Shown here piece by piece: positions 15,714-25,254 of a DNA stretch of 64,000 nt. The translations under genes and the position numbers were made by a program. This DNA is from Collinsella aerofaciens ATCC 25986. GTDB lineage: Bacteria; Actinomycetota; Coriobacteriia; Coriobacteriales; Coriobacteriaceae. The stretch is from assembly GCF_010509075.1 (NCBI RefSeq), contig NZ_CP048433.1, positions 806,001 to 870,000 of the forward strand, in the 5' to 3' direction. Under the pieces are notes generated by a model. That model did no database searches. It was not told where the DNA came from and saw nothing but the letters and a program-made list of their open reading frames with translations. How positions within the stretch are numbered: the stretch's first letter is position 1; each line of letters begins with the position of its first letter.

Positions 15714-17284
15714 GAGGCATCACCCCTCATGTACATGCGGAGCTCGATCCTCATGGGGCATCCCATCGAGAGCTCGAGGTCCATCTTCCGGATGCAGGCG
15801 CGGGCGAGCTCGATCCCGACAGACGGCAGCCTGATGGCGCACGCCGAGTAGACGTCCGCCGACGGGTTGAAGATCGCCGTGATGATCGGGCGGCGGATGA
15901 CCGAGCACTCGGTGGCGAGCAGGCTCGCCGCCTTCTCGTTCGCAGCCTCGACCGCGAACTGCGTTGCCACAACGCCCTCCTCGACCTTGACCTGCGCTAC
16001 GTCGATGTACGATCCGGTCGGCGCGCTAGCGGCAAGGTAGATGTAGCCCGCGCTGTATTCCTCGGACTTGGCCGGGGTGGCCGTGAGCGACAGCCTCGTC
16101 CAGCCTGGCCCGATGGCGACCGTCGCGGTCTCTCCCCCGTCGTCCTCGCGCCAGATTGGCTGGACCCTCACCTGCACCCTCTGCGACGCGTAGAGGTAAA
16201 CGGACTCGGTGTACGGCTGGCCCTTCTTGAGGAATATCTTGTCCTGGGCGATGCCGATCTCACCGGAGCCCGACCCCTTCGTGATGCGGATCGCCTGGCT
16301 GATGCCGCCGATCGGGCACCCGGAAACGCCGACGGTCTCGATGGTCCCCCCGCCGCCACTGCACCTGAAGGTCGCGCTGTCGTGGGTGCCGTCTCCGGCG
16401 AGCGGGTAGGAGCCGCCGGCGATGACGCTCTCCCCTGACGGGAGGTCGCTGTACTGGTACCGCTTCACGATGCGGCGGCCCGTGGAGACGGTCGACCACT
16501 CGCTCTGCGGGCTGTCGTCCGAGGCCGTTCCCCTGACGCTCTCGCCCTGGGTAGCGAAGTCGACGTGCACCACGTTCACCGCGTCGAAGTCGTCCTGCTC
16601 GTCGGTGAGGTCGGGAAGCACCCGGCAGTCCTCGCCCTCTGAGAAGGTGTGGTCGATCGGCCTCGCCGCCGGTTCCAGGTAACGCCTGAACAGCACGCGC
16701 CCGTAGGCGTCGGTCGACGCGCTCCTGAATCCTGCAGCGGAGAGCAGCCTATTGACCGCGCCCAGCTTGTTGTCCGGCGTGTCCGCCGTGGCGGCGATCC
16801 CGAAGACCCATGCCGTCGACAGCGTGTAGTCGCTCGGCTCCGCGACCACCTCGAGCCCGCACCCCTCCGCGATCGCCTTGGCCGCGGAGACCGCGTTTGC
16901 GCCGGCTGGCACGGTGTACGGCTCGTCGAAGTCGTCCTTCGCGAGGTCGTGGAGTCTGCCGTAGAGCGTCGCGATGCCGGTCGCCACCTCGCCGCTCACC
17001 GTGCGGGACGGCGTCGAGCACTCGAAGGTCCCCAGGCACACGGTGCGCGACGCGCCCGAGATCGGGTCCTCCGCGTCGAGGTAGATGCGCACGAAGTCGT
17101 TGCCCATGTCGAGCCTGCCGACGTAGTCCAGCGATGCGGACTCATAGGTGTCCGTGTCCTGGTTGCGGCTGATGCTCCCGCCGGTGAAGCACTCGATGGC
17201 GCCGGTCTCCAGGCCGGTCGACCGCGAAACGCGGGCGTACCGGTAGGAGGTCCTGAACGACGCGAGCCAGATATCATCCGACAC
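15710..17284 (-). CDS. Tail-tip/baseplate hub protein with carbohydrate-binding-like domain
   Basis: A 524-residue structural protein. Residues 1-240 look like the hub part of siphovirus tail proteins (VSRSTGLETG...VTYGRLHDLAKDD, then a repeated AVNRLLSAAGF region). Residues about 290-430 form a beta-sandwich with the layout of a carbohydrate-binding module (GGGTIETVGVSG...YLYASQRVQVRVQPIW...AGYIYLAASAPTGSYIDVAQVKVEEG). The last 90 residues are again tail-like. Place between the FnIII tail protein and the fibre gene supports a tail-tip role. Confidence 0.7.
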   Translation of the reverse strand: MSDDIWLASFRTSYRYARVSRSTGLETGAIECFTGGSISRNQDTDTYESASLDYVGRLDMGNDFVRIYLDAEDPISGASRTVCLGTFECSTPSRTVSGEVATGIATLYGRLHDLAKDDFDEPYTVPAGANAVSAAKAIAEGCGLEVVAEPSDYTLSTAWVFGIAATADTPDNKLGAVNRLLSAAGFRSASTDAYGRVLFRRYLEPAARPIDHTFSEGEDCRVLPDLTDEQDDFDAVNVVHVDFATQGESVRGTASDDSPQSEWSTVSTGRRIVKRYQYSDLPSGESVIAGGSYPLAGDGTHDSATFRCSGGGGTIETVGVSGCPIGGISQAIRITKGSGSGEIGIAQDKIFLKKGQPYTESVYLYASQRVQVRVQPIWREDDGGETATVAIGPGWTRLSLTATPAKSEEYSAGYIYLAASAPTGSYIDVAQVKVEEGVVATQFAVEAANEKAASLLATECSVIRRPIITAIFNPSADVYSACAIRLPSVGIELARACIRKMDLELSMGCPMRIELRMYMRGDAS

Positions 17285-19601
17285 CGTTGGGCTCCCTCCA
17301 TCGCTCCCTCTTCGTCGATACGGACACCCTGTAGTCCTCGGGCGCGCACCTGGTGAGCGTCCCCGTGACGGCGGCGAAGCCGCGGTCGCCCAGATGGGGT
17401 CGCACCCAGGCGCTTCCGTAGCGGCCGAACAGGCCGCGGACGCGCAGGTAGTCGTCCTCCTCGATCGTGAACTCCATCGACTCCTTCATCGAGAGGTTGC
17501 CGCTCTCGAACCCCATGGGCAGGCCGCCGCCGACGAAGTGGAACTGGTCGCGCTCGCGCTCGGGGCTCGCCGAGTACTGCGGCGGGCCGCCCATGTTCCT
17601 GTCGCCCACGACGACCTCGGAGGCGTCCGGCCCGAAGTTGAGGGCGAACCCGTCGCACGGGCACACGGTCCCCACCTCGGTCGTCGAGGTGGTTCCGGAG
17701 GCCGCGTAGCCGCGCGCGACGTAGGAGAACCCGACGTTGAGCGGCGGCAGGCGGTCGATGACGCTCTGCCCGGACTTGAGGCCGCTCGCGAGCAGGAGCC
17801 TCGAGCCGTCCGCGAGTACGCGCTCGATATCGAACGAGGCGCACGGCGGGAGGCTGTGGACGGTTGCGCGCGTCCCCTTTATGGACATGCCGCCCCTGAT
17901 GCGGATGTTGCCCTCGGGCGTCATGGCCATGGGGCCGCGCAGCTTGTGGTCCCTGACGGAGAACTCCGAGATGCCGTCGCGCACCGTGACGACGGCTGCG
18001 AGCGCGTCGCTGTAGGAGACGTTGACGATGGGCGTGGCGGGCACGAGCCAGTCGGTCGAGAACGAGCGGGTGACGGTCGTGGACAGGCTCGAGCCGCCGC
18101 GGACGGTGAGCTCGAGGACGTACGCGGACCTGTTCTCCAGGCCGGAGGCGATCTCGTGCGACCGCGCGCCCGCGGCGACCGATGTGTCGATGACCGCGGA
18201 GCCGCCGCGCAGCAGCCTCAGGCGCTGGTAGGTGATGCCGGTCTCGTCGACAGCGGCCCAGGCGGCGCGCAGCGGGAGCTCGACGACGGCCTCGCCGTCC
18301 TCCGCGGGGGTCGTGAAGAACGCCTGCGGCGGGTCGGCGACCCTGAACACCGCGTACTCCGACCACGCTCCCCATGAGGGGTCGGCGCCCTTGGTGCGGA
18401 CGCGTAGCCGGTAGGTGCCCTTCGCGGACAGGCTCAGGGATGTCGTCGACGCGGGCCCGGTGATGTGGTGCGGGACGGTCTTGCCATCGGGCCCGACCAG
18501 CTCAATCTGCGCCGCCGTCTGGGCTGTCCCGTCGGGGTGGTTCCGCGTCCAGCCGATGGTCGCCGTCGACCCAGTCGGGTAGGCGGGGTCGACCCCGGAG
18601 ACGGCGGGCGCGTACGGCGGGCAGATCGTCGCCACTGCGTTGGATGCCGTCCACGCGGAGAAGACGGTGTCCCCCGCGCCCGCCACGGGCTCCTCGCGGT
18701 AGGTGCGGACCTCGTAGACGACCTTCTCTCCCGCCACGGCAGACGGGTCGGTCATGGTCCAGACGCCCGGCTCCTGTCTGTCGGCGGTAAGGGCGCGGGG
18801 CTTGTAGGTCCTGCCGCAGTCGGAGGTCGCGCGGACATCGAAGCCGCTAATCCAGAACGGGATATCGGGACCCCTGACGACCAGCGAGACCTCGCCGTCG
18901 CCGGAGCGCGATAGCGAGACCGATGCCGGTGGGGAGGGCGTCTTGTAGACGCGCACGGAGCTCGTTCTCTCCGACGTGCCGCCTCGCCAGCGCGCCCTTA
19001 CGTCGTAGTCGTAGTAATTGTTTGCCGATGTCGACGTGTCGCGCCAGTTGGAGATCGTGACGCTGTTGTAGGGGTTCTCGGTGTCGCCGCCGTTGGTATG
19101 GCGGTAGACGTTGATGCCGTCGTAGTACTTCCTAGCATCGTCGTCCGGGTGGTTGACCCACTCGAGCTCGGTTGTCCCGTCGGTCGAGCGCGTGACCCTG
19201 AGGTCGGTCGGGGCCGCGGGCTCGTATGCCGGGACCTTGCCGATCCTGGCGCCCTCGCCGCAGGAGGTCGTCGCGCCGACCCCGCCGTAGCCGTTGACTG
19301 CCACGGACTCGGTGTACGCCTCGACCCAGACGTCGTAGTCGTTGTCCTTGCGCTCCGCGTCGGTGTACCCACTGACGGTGACGGCGCGCTTCCAGGAGGA
19401 GGTCGTGTAGCCGTCGCCCGACGCGCGCCAGACGCCGCCGACCTTGACGTGCAGGCGCACGCCGTAGTAGTACCAGTCTCCGAAGTCGACGGTGGCGGTC
19501 CAGTAGATGCGGGCCGTGGTGTCGTTCACGTTCGACACGGACGTGGAGAGGTTGACGGTGTAGTACGTCACGCCTCCCCTGGTCGTCTGCGCTGATGCCA
19601 C
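17274..19601 (-). CDS. Tail protein with fibronectin type III repeats
   Basis: A 775-residue protein built of several FnIII-like beta-sandwiches (for example the blocks ending in PTDLRVTRSTDGTTELEW, PPASVSLSRSGDGEVSLV and YAPAVSGVDPAYPTGSTATIGW), a layout used in siphovirus tail tips and thought to bind carbohydrate weakly. The last 180 residues differ and contain a cysteine pair (TVCPCDG). It follows the tape measure gene, where the distal tail protein is usually encoded. Confidence 0.75.
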   Translation of the reverse strand: MASAQTTRGGVTYYTVNLSTSVSNVNDTTARIYWTATVDFGDWYYYGVRLHVKVGGVWRASGDGYTTSSWKRAVTVSGYTDAERKDNDYDVWVEAYTESVAVNGYGGVGATTSCGEGARIGKVPAYEPAAPTDLRVTRSTDGTTELEWVNHPDDDARKYYDGINVYRHTNGGDTENPYNSVTISNWRDTSTSANNYYDYDVRARWRGGTSERTSSVRVYKTPSPPASVSLSRSGDGEVSLVVRGPDIPFWISGFDVRATSDCGRTYKPRALTADRQEPGVWTMTDPSAVAGEKVVYEVRTYREEPVAGAGDTVFSAWTASNAVATICPPYAPAVSGVDPAYPTGSTATIGWTRNHPDGTAQTAAQIELVGPDGKTVPHHITGPASTTSLSLSAKGTYRLRVRTKGADPSWGAWSEYAVFRVADPPQAFFTTPAEDGEAVVELPLRAAWAAVDETGITYQRLRLLRGGSAVIDTSVAAGARSHEIASGLENRSAYVLELTVRGGSSLSTTVTRSFSTDWLVPATPIVNVSYSDALAAVVTVRDGISEFSVRDHKLRGPMAMTPEGNIRIRGGMSIKGTRATVHSLPPCASFDIERVLADGSRLLLASGLKSGQSVIDRLPPLNVGFSYVARGYAASGTTSTTEVGTVCPCDGFALNFGPDASEVVVGDRNMGGPPQYSASPERERDQFHFVGGGLPMGFESGNLSMKESMEFTIEEDDYLRVRGLFGRYGSAWVRPHLGDRGFAAVTGTLTRCAPEDYRVSVSTKRERWREPNGVG

Positions 19602-19604
19602 CTG

Positions 19605-22600
19605 CTACCCCCTTCCGGTCCTGACGGTCCTCTTGAGTTCGGAGACCAGCGCCCTGAGCGCCTCCGCGACGCGCTCGTCGACCTCGAGGGCCGACCCGTC
19701 GAGGTAGATGTTGTAGACGTCGCCGCGCTGGCCCCCGAGCTTTGCCATCTGCTCGGCGATGGTCGCCGCGAACGGCTCCGAGTACTTTCGGTTGGTGAGC
19801 GGCACGATTGCCTCGGCGCCGTCCTCGCCCACCCAGTCGAGCGGGTAGCCGGTCACCGGCGCGTCGACGATGGCTCCGTGCGCGTGCATGCGGATGCCGC
19901 CATCGGCGTGCCGTATGCCGCCTGCGGCCTTCTCGTTGCGCGTCCTGTTGACGGTCACGTAGGTCGTGGTGATCGTCGCCGACCTTGAGTGGAACGGCTC
20001 GTTCATCACCGCCTGCATCGCAGACTGGCACTTCGGCAGCGTCCCGTAGCTCGCCTTGGCGGTCATCTCCTTGCTCTTGAGCTTGGTGCCGTTGAGCTTG
20101 TCCACCGAGGTCTGCGCCCTGTCGACTTCCTTCTTGTCGACCTTTGTCTTGGCGCTCTTGGACTGGAGAGCCGTGCCGTTCCAAGTCACGAGGTTGCCCT
20201 GGGCGTCGCGCAGGTCGCCGACGCTCACGTCGACGACGCCGTTCTTGTCCATCAGCTGCGAGCCGTTCCAGGTGTAAACGTTGCCCTGGGCGTCCATGAG
20301 CTGGGCCTGGTTGACGGTAACGTTGCCGTTCTTGTCGACGATGGGCTGCGCGTTGTAGTTCTGGACGGCCCACACCATCTGGTCGATGTTGCCGTTGAAG
20401 TTGCTTGCGAGCGCGGCGAGGTTGGCGGAGCCGATGCTGTTGAGCGTCTCGGTCGACACGCCGGCGGCGGCGCAGGCGTCCGAGAACGCGCCGAAGTCGA
20501 TGTTCTCCTTCGAGAACGCCTTCTTGAGCTTGCCGCCCATGTCCTCGAGCGCGGCCTGGATCTGGCTCGCCGCGCGGACCGTCGAGGCGGCGCCCTCGTC
20601 CATCGAGACGCCCCACCCGTCGAGGTCGTCGACGATGGAGCGGGCGGTGCCGTCGTAGTCCTGCGCCAGCTTGGCGAGCTGATCGTCGCTGAGGCTCGCC
20701 AGCTGCTCGGTGTCGACACCGAGCTGCGTGAGCGATCCGGAGACGGCGGACAGGGTCTCGCCGTTGGCCGAGAGCTGCGCCTGGAAGAGCGTGAGCTGCG
20801 CCTGGGCGAAGTGCTCGAAGGTGCTGCCGGCCTCCTGCGTGGTCAGGCTTGCGTCGCCGAGCTTGCCGTTGAGGACGTCGATGCTCTCCGAGGCGGAGTC
20901 GAACTGCTTCTTTGCCTCGTTGTACTCCCTGCCGACCTTCTCGGTGCAGGCGAGCGCCTCGAGCTCTCCCTTTGAGAGCTCCGGGTAGCTCTTCGCCAGC
21001 TCCTTGAGGCGGTCCTGGTAGGGCTTCGTCTTGGAGGCGAGCGTGTCGGCCGCCTCGGACTGGGCCTGGTACGCCTCGGTGAGGTTCGCCGTGAGGGCAC
21101 TCACCTCGGCGTCCTTCTTCTTGGAGGCGACGAGCTCGTCGATGGACTGCTTGAGGTTCTTGACGTTGCCGTCCGCGTCGACGTACTTCCCGTTCGCCAC
21201 GTCCTGCGCCGAGATGTTGAGCCCGAGCTGGTCGTTGAGCAGCTGCAGCGCCCATGTGAGCCTGCCCTGTGCGTCGGTGGACAGGTCGGTCTTGCCGGCG
21301 TAGTTGTCGATGATCTGCTGCGCGGTGTTGAGCTGCGCGATCTGCGACTCGGCCGCCCTCGTGTTCTCGTTCATGGCGTCGACGTGCTTGCCGATCGATT
21401 CTGCGAGCTCGTCGACGGACATCGCCGAGAATGAGGACTTCTTGCCTACATTCTCGACCCTGCCGGCGTAGGACTCGAGCGCCACGGTGTTTGAGGCCGC
21501 GTCGACCAGGCCAGTCGTGGCCTTGTTCAGGGCGTCCGTGCGGGCCTGCCACTCGACCTGCTTCTCGATGAGTATGCCGATGCCGGCGGCCGCGACGGTG
21601 CAGCCGATTGCGACCGGGTTGAAGCCGACGCCCACCGCCTCGAGCGCCTCGGCGAACGTGCCGGCGCCTCCGCGGGCGAGCTTGAACGCCTCGGTTGCCT
21701 TGCCCACGCCGCTCGCGACGCCGGAGAGGACTGGCACCGCCTTCTGCCACGCCGCGATGCCCGCCGCCCCCGAGACGATCTCGGGCGCCAGGCTCTTGAA
21801 CCCGCCGTAGAGCTGCTTGACCATCGGCATCGACGCCGAGACGCCGCCGTTGACGACCTTGAAGAAGCCGTTCACGGCGCCCTTCGCGTCGTCGAGCACC
21901 CCGGCGATGTTGTTCCTGCCGATCGACTCGAGCGTGCCGGTGACGCCCTTTGTCACGGCGTTCGACATGTTCTGGACGCTCGTCTGGACGCCGCCGGCGG
22001 CGGTCTCGGCCTGGTCCCTGAAGGACGCGAAGCTCGCGCCGCCCTGCGTGTCGAGCTCGACCATCTTGTCCATGAGCTGGTCGAGCGTGATGGTCGGGTC
22101 CTTGCCCCCGCCGCCGAGCGCTGCGTACAGGTCGTTGGCGTTTGCCGTGGGGCCGAGCATGGATTTCGCCAGCTGGTCCATCTGGCCCGGCGCGGCCGTC
22201 GTCAGCGAGCGCCAGTCCTCCATCTCGGGCTTGCCCTTGGAGAGGATCTGGCGGAACTGCTCCATCGCCGCCGAGCACAGCTGGGTCGAGCTGCCCGAGG
22301 CGATGAGCATGTCGTTGAGCGCGAGGCCGACGTCGGTGGCCTTGTCGAGGTCCCCGACCGTGGCGGTGATGCCCTGGACGACCGAGACCATGTCGTCGAG
22401 CCTGGTGGGCAGGGTCGACAGGCGGTCGGACATCTTGCCGATCGACGCGTTGGCGGAATCAGCTGAGTACCCGAGGGACTGCATGACCTTCGGGTAGTTG
22501 TTGAGCGTGTCGAAGCGGCTGATCGCCGACCCGACATGGGACGAGATGGAGTCCATGGCCTTCGACGTGAGCGTCGAGAAGGCGCCTATCATCGCGCCGG

Positions 22601-22763
22601 AGCCGGCCAGCCCCTTCCCGAACCCGGAGCCCGTGCTCTTGCCGAGGCTGGAGCCGGACTTGCTCGCCTGCCCCTCGCACTTGCCGAGCGCGGACTCGAC
22701 CGACTTGGTAAGGTTGTCGAACCTGGGGACGATCAGCAGGTCCGCGCGTCCGATCTCAGCCAT
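19605..22763 (-). CDS. Tape measure protein
   Basis: A 1052-residue protein with the conserved tape-measure N-terminus (SALGKCEGQASKSGSSLGKSTGSGFGKGL and VQGITATVGDLDKATDVGLALND). Hydrophobic segments lie near residues 385-410, and long helical stretches cover residues 440-760. The length of this protein sets tail length and it is injected with the DNA. It is by far the longest gene of the prophage and follows the tail chaperone genes, as in most siphoviruses. Confidence 0.95.
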   Translation of the reverse strand: MAEIGRADLLIVPRFDNLTKSVESALGKCEGQASKSGSSLGKSTGSGFGKGLAGSGAMIGAFSTLTSKAMDSISSHVGSAISRFDTLNNYPKVMQSLGYSADSANASIGKMSDRLSTLPTRLDDMVSVVQGITATVGDLDKATDVGLALNDMLIASGSSTQLCSAAMEQFRQILSKGKPEMEDWRSLTTAAPGQMDQLAKSMLGPTANANDLYAALGGGGKDPTITLDQLMDKMVELDTQGGASFASFRDQAETAAGGVQTSVQNMSNAVTKGVTGTLESIGRNNIAGVLDDAKGAVNGFFKVVNGGVSASMPMVKQLYGGFKSLAPEIVSGAAGIAAWQKAVPVLSGVASGVGKATEAFKLARGGAGTFAEALEAVGVGFNPVAIGCTVAAAGIGILIEKQVEWQARTDALNKATTGLVDAASNTVALESYAGRVENVGKKSSFSAMSVDELAESIGKHVDAMNENTRAAESQIAQLNTAQQIIDNYAGKTDLSTDAQGRLTWALQLLNDQLGLNISAQDVANGKYVDADGNVKNLKQSIDELVASKKKDAEVSALTANLTEAYQAQSEAADTLASKTKPYQDRLKELAKSYPELSKGELEALACTEKVGREYNEAKKQFDSASESIDVLNGKLGDASLTTQEAGSTFEHFAQAQLTLFQAQLSANGETLSAVSGSLTQLGVDTEQLASLSDDQLAKLAQDYDGTARSIVDDLDGWGVSMDEGAASTVRAASQIQAALEDMGGKLKKAFSKENIDFGAFSDACAAAGVSTETLNSIGSANLAALASNFNGNIDQMVWAVQNYNAQPIVDKNGNVTVNQAQLMDAQGNVYTWNGSQLMDKNGVVDVSVGDLRDAQGNLVTWNGTALQSKSAKTKVDKKEVDRAQTSVDKLNGTKLKSKEMTAKASYGTLPKCQSAMQAVMNEPFHSRSATITTTYVTVNRTRNEKAAGGIRHADGGIRMHAHGAIVDAPVTGYPLDWVGEDGAEAIVPLTNRKYSEPFAATIAEQMAKLGGQRGDVYNIYLDGSALEVDERVAEALRALVSELKRTVRTGRG

Positions 22764-23129
22764 CCGTCACCTCCACCCACTCGGTGTTCTCGATGCGGGC
22801 GCGGACCGATGCCGCGCGCTCTGCCGCGGCGCCGGCGGCGGCCACGTCCCGCGGGCGGGGCACCCTCGGGGCTTCCGATGCCTTGCCGCCGCACAGCGCG
22901 GTCGCCGCCGCGTAGACGCTGTCCACGATGTCCGCCGCCAGGTGCTGCTCTCGGGTCCAGCTGCGCTCCGGGTGGAGGGCCGCCACGGTGAGCGAGCCGT
23001 CGGGCAGCGTCCTCACGAGGTCGTACGCCTCGGCGGTGCCGACCTCGTCGTAGCAGCAGCCGTAGTAGGCCCTGAAGTCGTGCCTGAGCAGGGGCAGGTG
23101 ACGATCCTCGAGGTCGGCGAGCTCTAGAA
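22756..23129 (-). CDS. Tail assembly chaperone, frameshift extension (gpT part of gpGT)
   Basis: This frame is open from the slippery site to 22756 but has no start of its own near its beginning; it becomes part of a 252-residue fusion when ribosomes slip by -1 on gpG mRNA. The extension begins KLLELADLEDRHLPLLRH and contains the conserved FRAYYGCCYDEVGTAEAYDLVR block. It ends 8 bases inside the tape measure gene. In lambda-like phages the fusion protein recruits tail tube subunits to the tape measure. Confidence 0.85.
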
Positions 23130-23513
23130 GTTTTTTAGTTCGGCCGAGTAGAGCAGCTTGTTGTATGCGTAGCCCAGCGCGTCGTCGTCCTGCGTGCCGT
23201 CATCCTCGGTCACGGCCTCCATGAGGCTCGCGTACTGCTCGTCGCCTAGGAGGAAGCGGAACGCCCCGTCGAGCTCCTCAGTCGTGCGGTCCTCCTTGTT
23301 CATGGCATCGATGAAGCGGCGGTCGTGCGCGCGCTTGACGGGGATGCTCATGGCGATGCCGAGCACGGTCAGCTCGGCGCAGTGGCCGCGCTTCTGCTCG
23401 ATGAGCTTCGCCTTGTCGGCCGCCGTCTGCGCGGCGGCGGTCGTGAAGCCGAGGACCTTGGCGTACGCCTCGAGCTCGCCCTCGTCCATCATTGCCAGGT
23501 AGTCCTTGTTCAT
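23124..23513 (-). CDS. Tail assembly chaperone (gpG-like)
   Basis: A 129-residue helical acidic protein encoded between the tail tube and tape measure genes, the fixed place of gpG. It ends with LKNF and a stop just after the slippery heptamer. Free gpG coats the tape measure during tail assembly; the ratio to the fused form is set by frameshifting. Confidence 0.82.
   Translation of the reverse strand: MNKDYLAMMDEGELEAYAKVLGFTTAAAQTAADKAKLIEQKRGHCAELTVLGIAMSIPVKRAHDRRFIDAMNKEDRTTEELDGAFRFLLGDEQYASLMEAVTEDDGTQDDDALGYAYNKLLYSAELKNF
23130..23136 (-). promoter_or_regulatory. -1 programmed ribosomal frameshift site
   Basis: The minus strand reads A AAA AAC in the frame of the upstream gene, the classic slippery heptamer. 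The zero-frame stop codon TAG follows two codons later, and the -1 frame stays open for 124 codons. Confidence 0.88.
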
Positions 23514-23532
23514 CTTTCCTCCCAGATAAAGG

Positions 23533-23557
23533 GCCGCCCCGGCAAAACCGGGGCGGC
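23533..23557 (-). terminator. Strong hairpin between tail tube and chaperone genes
   Basis: Stem GCCGCCCCGG / CCGGGGCGGC with a 5-base loop. On the minus strand it is followed by CCTTTAT, a weak T-run, so it may be an attenuator that lowers downstream tail gene expression after the abundant tube protein. Confidence 0.6.
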
Positions 23558-23576
23558 GTTCTCGTTATGGCCCTGC

Positions 23577-24209
23577 CTACGCGGCGGGCTTAGCGCGGTA
23601 GATGTCGAACAGCGGCTTGCCCGCGGTCTTGAGGACCGTGAAGGTGAAGCCGTACTGGACCAGGCCGCCGGGCTTGTGCTCGACGTCGTCGTAGGAGTCG
23701 ATGGAGACGCGCGGGATGACGGTGCGGCGCAGGTTGCCCGTGTCCTCGAGCTCGTCGATGACGAGCGGGACGCGCACGTCGGAGTTGGCGATGACCTTGA
23801 TGTGGCTGAACGTTCCGTCCTCGTTCGTCTCGACGTTGCCGGCGCCGTAGCGCAGCTTGGCGACGGAGGAGCGGACGGACTCGATGAAGACCATCTTGTA
23901 CTGGTGCTTCTCCTCGGAGACCTTGGTGAGCACGATGGACTGGTGCCAGCCCTTGAACTCGTTGACCGTAACGCTCTTGGATGCCGTGAAGCCGTCGGGC
24001 GACAGGTCGCCCAGCGATACGAGGTCGGTGAGCGTGGAGATCTTGGTCGCGGCGTCGGTCGGGAGCGTCGGGTTGGCCTTGAAGCTCGTGTACACGCAGC
24101 CGCCCTCGACGGGCGAGCCGGTGGTGACGAGCGAGGGGTCGATGTCGTTTGCGGGAGTCGCGTCCTCGGAGGCGAGGGCGATCTTGCCCTCCTCGTTGTT
24201 AGGTGCCAT
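23577..24209 (-). CDS. Major tail tube protein
   Basis: A 210-residue protein with the beta-rich layout of tail tube subunits (VTVNEFKGWHQSIVLTKVSEEKHQYKMVF, IKVIANSDVRVPLVIDELEDTG). Place between the neck genes and the tail chaperones fixes the role. It is followed by a hairpin that would favour high production of this abundant subunit. Confidence 0.8.
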   Translation of the reverse strand: MAPNNEEGKIALASEDATPANDIDPSLVTTGSPVEGGCVYTSFKANPTLPTDAATKISTLTDLVSLGDLSPDGFTASKSVTVNEFKGWHQSIVLTKVSEEKHQYKMVFIESVRSSVAKLRYGAGNVETNEDGTFSHIKVIANSDVRVPLVIDELEDTGNLRRTVIPRVSIDSYDDVEHKPGGLVQYGFTFTVLKTAGKPLFDIYRAKPAA

Positions 24210-24578
24210 TTATCCTTCTTTCGGTTGGAATGTCTTCAGTCGGTACAGCGCGTACCAGCGCGGGGACCGGGCGACGTAGTCGTAGTCGGTCCGCATCTCG
24301 AGCTCCTCGCAGGCGCAGAAGCCCCGCGTGAACGGCAGGCGCGACATGGCGTCGCCCACGCGCTCGGCGAGCCCCTCGGCCTCGGCCTCGGTGGGCGCCC
24401 ACATGAGCACCTCCACCTGCGGCGAGTCGACGAGGGCGTCCTGCCGCGCGCCCCCGCACCGGCGGACCACGACGACGGTCCCCGGCCGTTCCCCGGGCAG
24501 GTCGACCCGCACGGGCACGCCGCCCAGGGCGGACTCGAGGATCTCCCTGAGCTCGCCCATCACGTTGAGTCTCGGCAC
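24210..24578 (-). CDS. Probable tail terminator / neck protein
   Basis: A 122-residue protein with a mixed alpha-beta pattern (LESALGGVPVRVDLPGERPGTVVVVRRCGG...VEVLMWAPTEAEAEGLAERVGDAM) that matches tail terminators which cap the tail tube. It sits directly before the tail tube gene, the usual place. Confidence 0.65.
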   Translation of the reverse strand: MPRLNVMGELREILESALGGVPVRVDLPGERPGTVVVVRRCGGARQDALVDSPQVEVLMWAPTEAEAEGLAERVGDAMSRLPFTRGFCACEELEMRTDYDYVARSPRWYALYRLKTFQPKEG

Positions 24579-24587
24579 GTTCCCTCC

Positions 24588-24911
24588 TTAGAGCAGGTGG
24601 TCGAGGGTGTGGTTGCGGTTCTGGTCGAATGCGCCGGCCGGGGTCGCGGCGCGAACGACGCCGAGGGTGTCACAGGAACCCGACTTGACGACGCCCACGT
24701 AGGGGGCGCTGTCGAATGTCCCCGGGTATTTCTTCTCGAGGGACCTGCGGTAGCCCGACGGCACGTGGTGCGATGCGGCCTCGGCGTTGGCCTTCGCCGC
24801 GAGGCGGGCGGTCTCGGTCGCCACCCAGGCGCGGACGCCCGCGCCCTTCGTGACGGCGATGACGCCCGCGTCGCTGTGGACGAAGCGCCCGAACTTGATC
24901 TTGTCAGCCAT
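24588..24911 (-). CDS. Neck / head-tail joining protein (HK97 gp10-like)
   Basis: A 107-residue protein starting MADKIKFGRFVHSDAGVIAVTKG. Size and order (third gene after the capsid) match the neck protein of the HK97 gp10 type. Its start overlaps the stop of the previous gene by 8 bases. Confidence 0.55.
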   Translation of the reverse strand: MADKIKFGRFVHSDAGVIAVTKGAGVRAWVATETARLAAKANAEAASHHVPSGYRRSLEKKYPGTFDSAPYVGVVKSGSCDTLGVVRAATPAGAFDQNRNHTLDHLL

Positions 24912-25254
24912 GGACCCTCCCCGCCGTCGCCGTCATGTTCCACGCCGTGGGGCAGGGGTTCGTAATGTCGGGGGAACCGACCACCAGCAGCGCGGTATCG
25001 GGGTCTGCGGGCATGCCGCGCCCCGTCAGGGCGATGCGGCAGCGCGCCAGCGGCGGCCCCGCGTACGTCTTGGGGAACGCGATGGAGTAGCTTGCCACGA
25101 TGCCTTCCGGCCGGACGGCGTCCCCCGCGTCCGAGCCGGCCAGGGGCCGCACGAGGCACCCCGGGACGACGGTGGGCTCCCACTCGACGGTGGGCTCTCC
25201 CATGGCGTCCCTGCCCGTCTCCGTGCTCGACAGCACCGTCACCTCCTCGCCCAT
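24904..25254 (-). CDS. Probable head-closure protein
   Basis: A 116-residue beta-rich protein. The start is the ATG in TGATG that overlaps the stop of the preceding connector gene. A beta barrel pattern (EEVTVLSSTETGRDAMGEPTVEW...GCLVRPLAG) is typical of head-closure proteins of the SPP1 gp16 type, which fits the neighbouring SPP1-like portal gene. Confidence 0.6.
   Translation of the reverse strand: MGEEVTVLSSTETGRDAMGEPTVEWEPTVVPGCLVRPLAGSDAGDAVRPEGIVASYSIAFPKTYAGPPLARCRIALTGRGMPADPDTALLVVGSPDITNPCPTAWNMTATAGRVHG

Noticed and set aside
19132-22278. A 1048-codon minus-strand frame overlapping the tape measure and FnIII genes
   Set aside because: Composition is dominated by Arg, Gly, Ala and Pro, the usual shadow of a GC-rich gene in another frame; both genes under it are recognised.
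23325-24965. Long plus-strand frame (546 codons) across the tail tube and neck genes
   Set aside because: It would run against the late operon and covers four genes with proper spacing and families; shadow frame.
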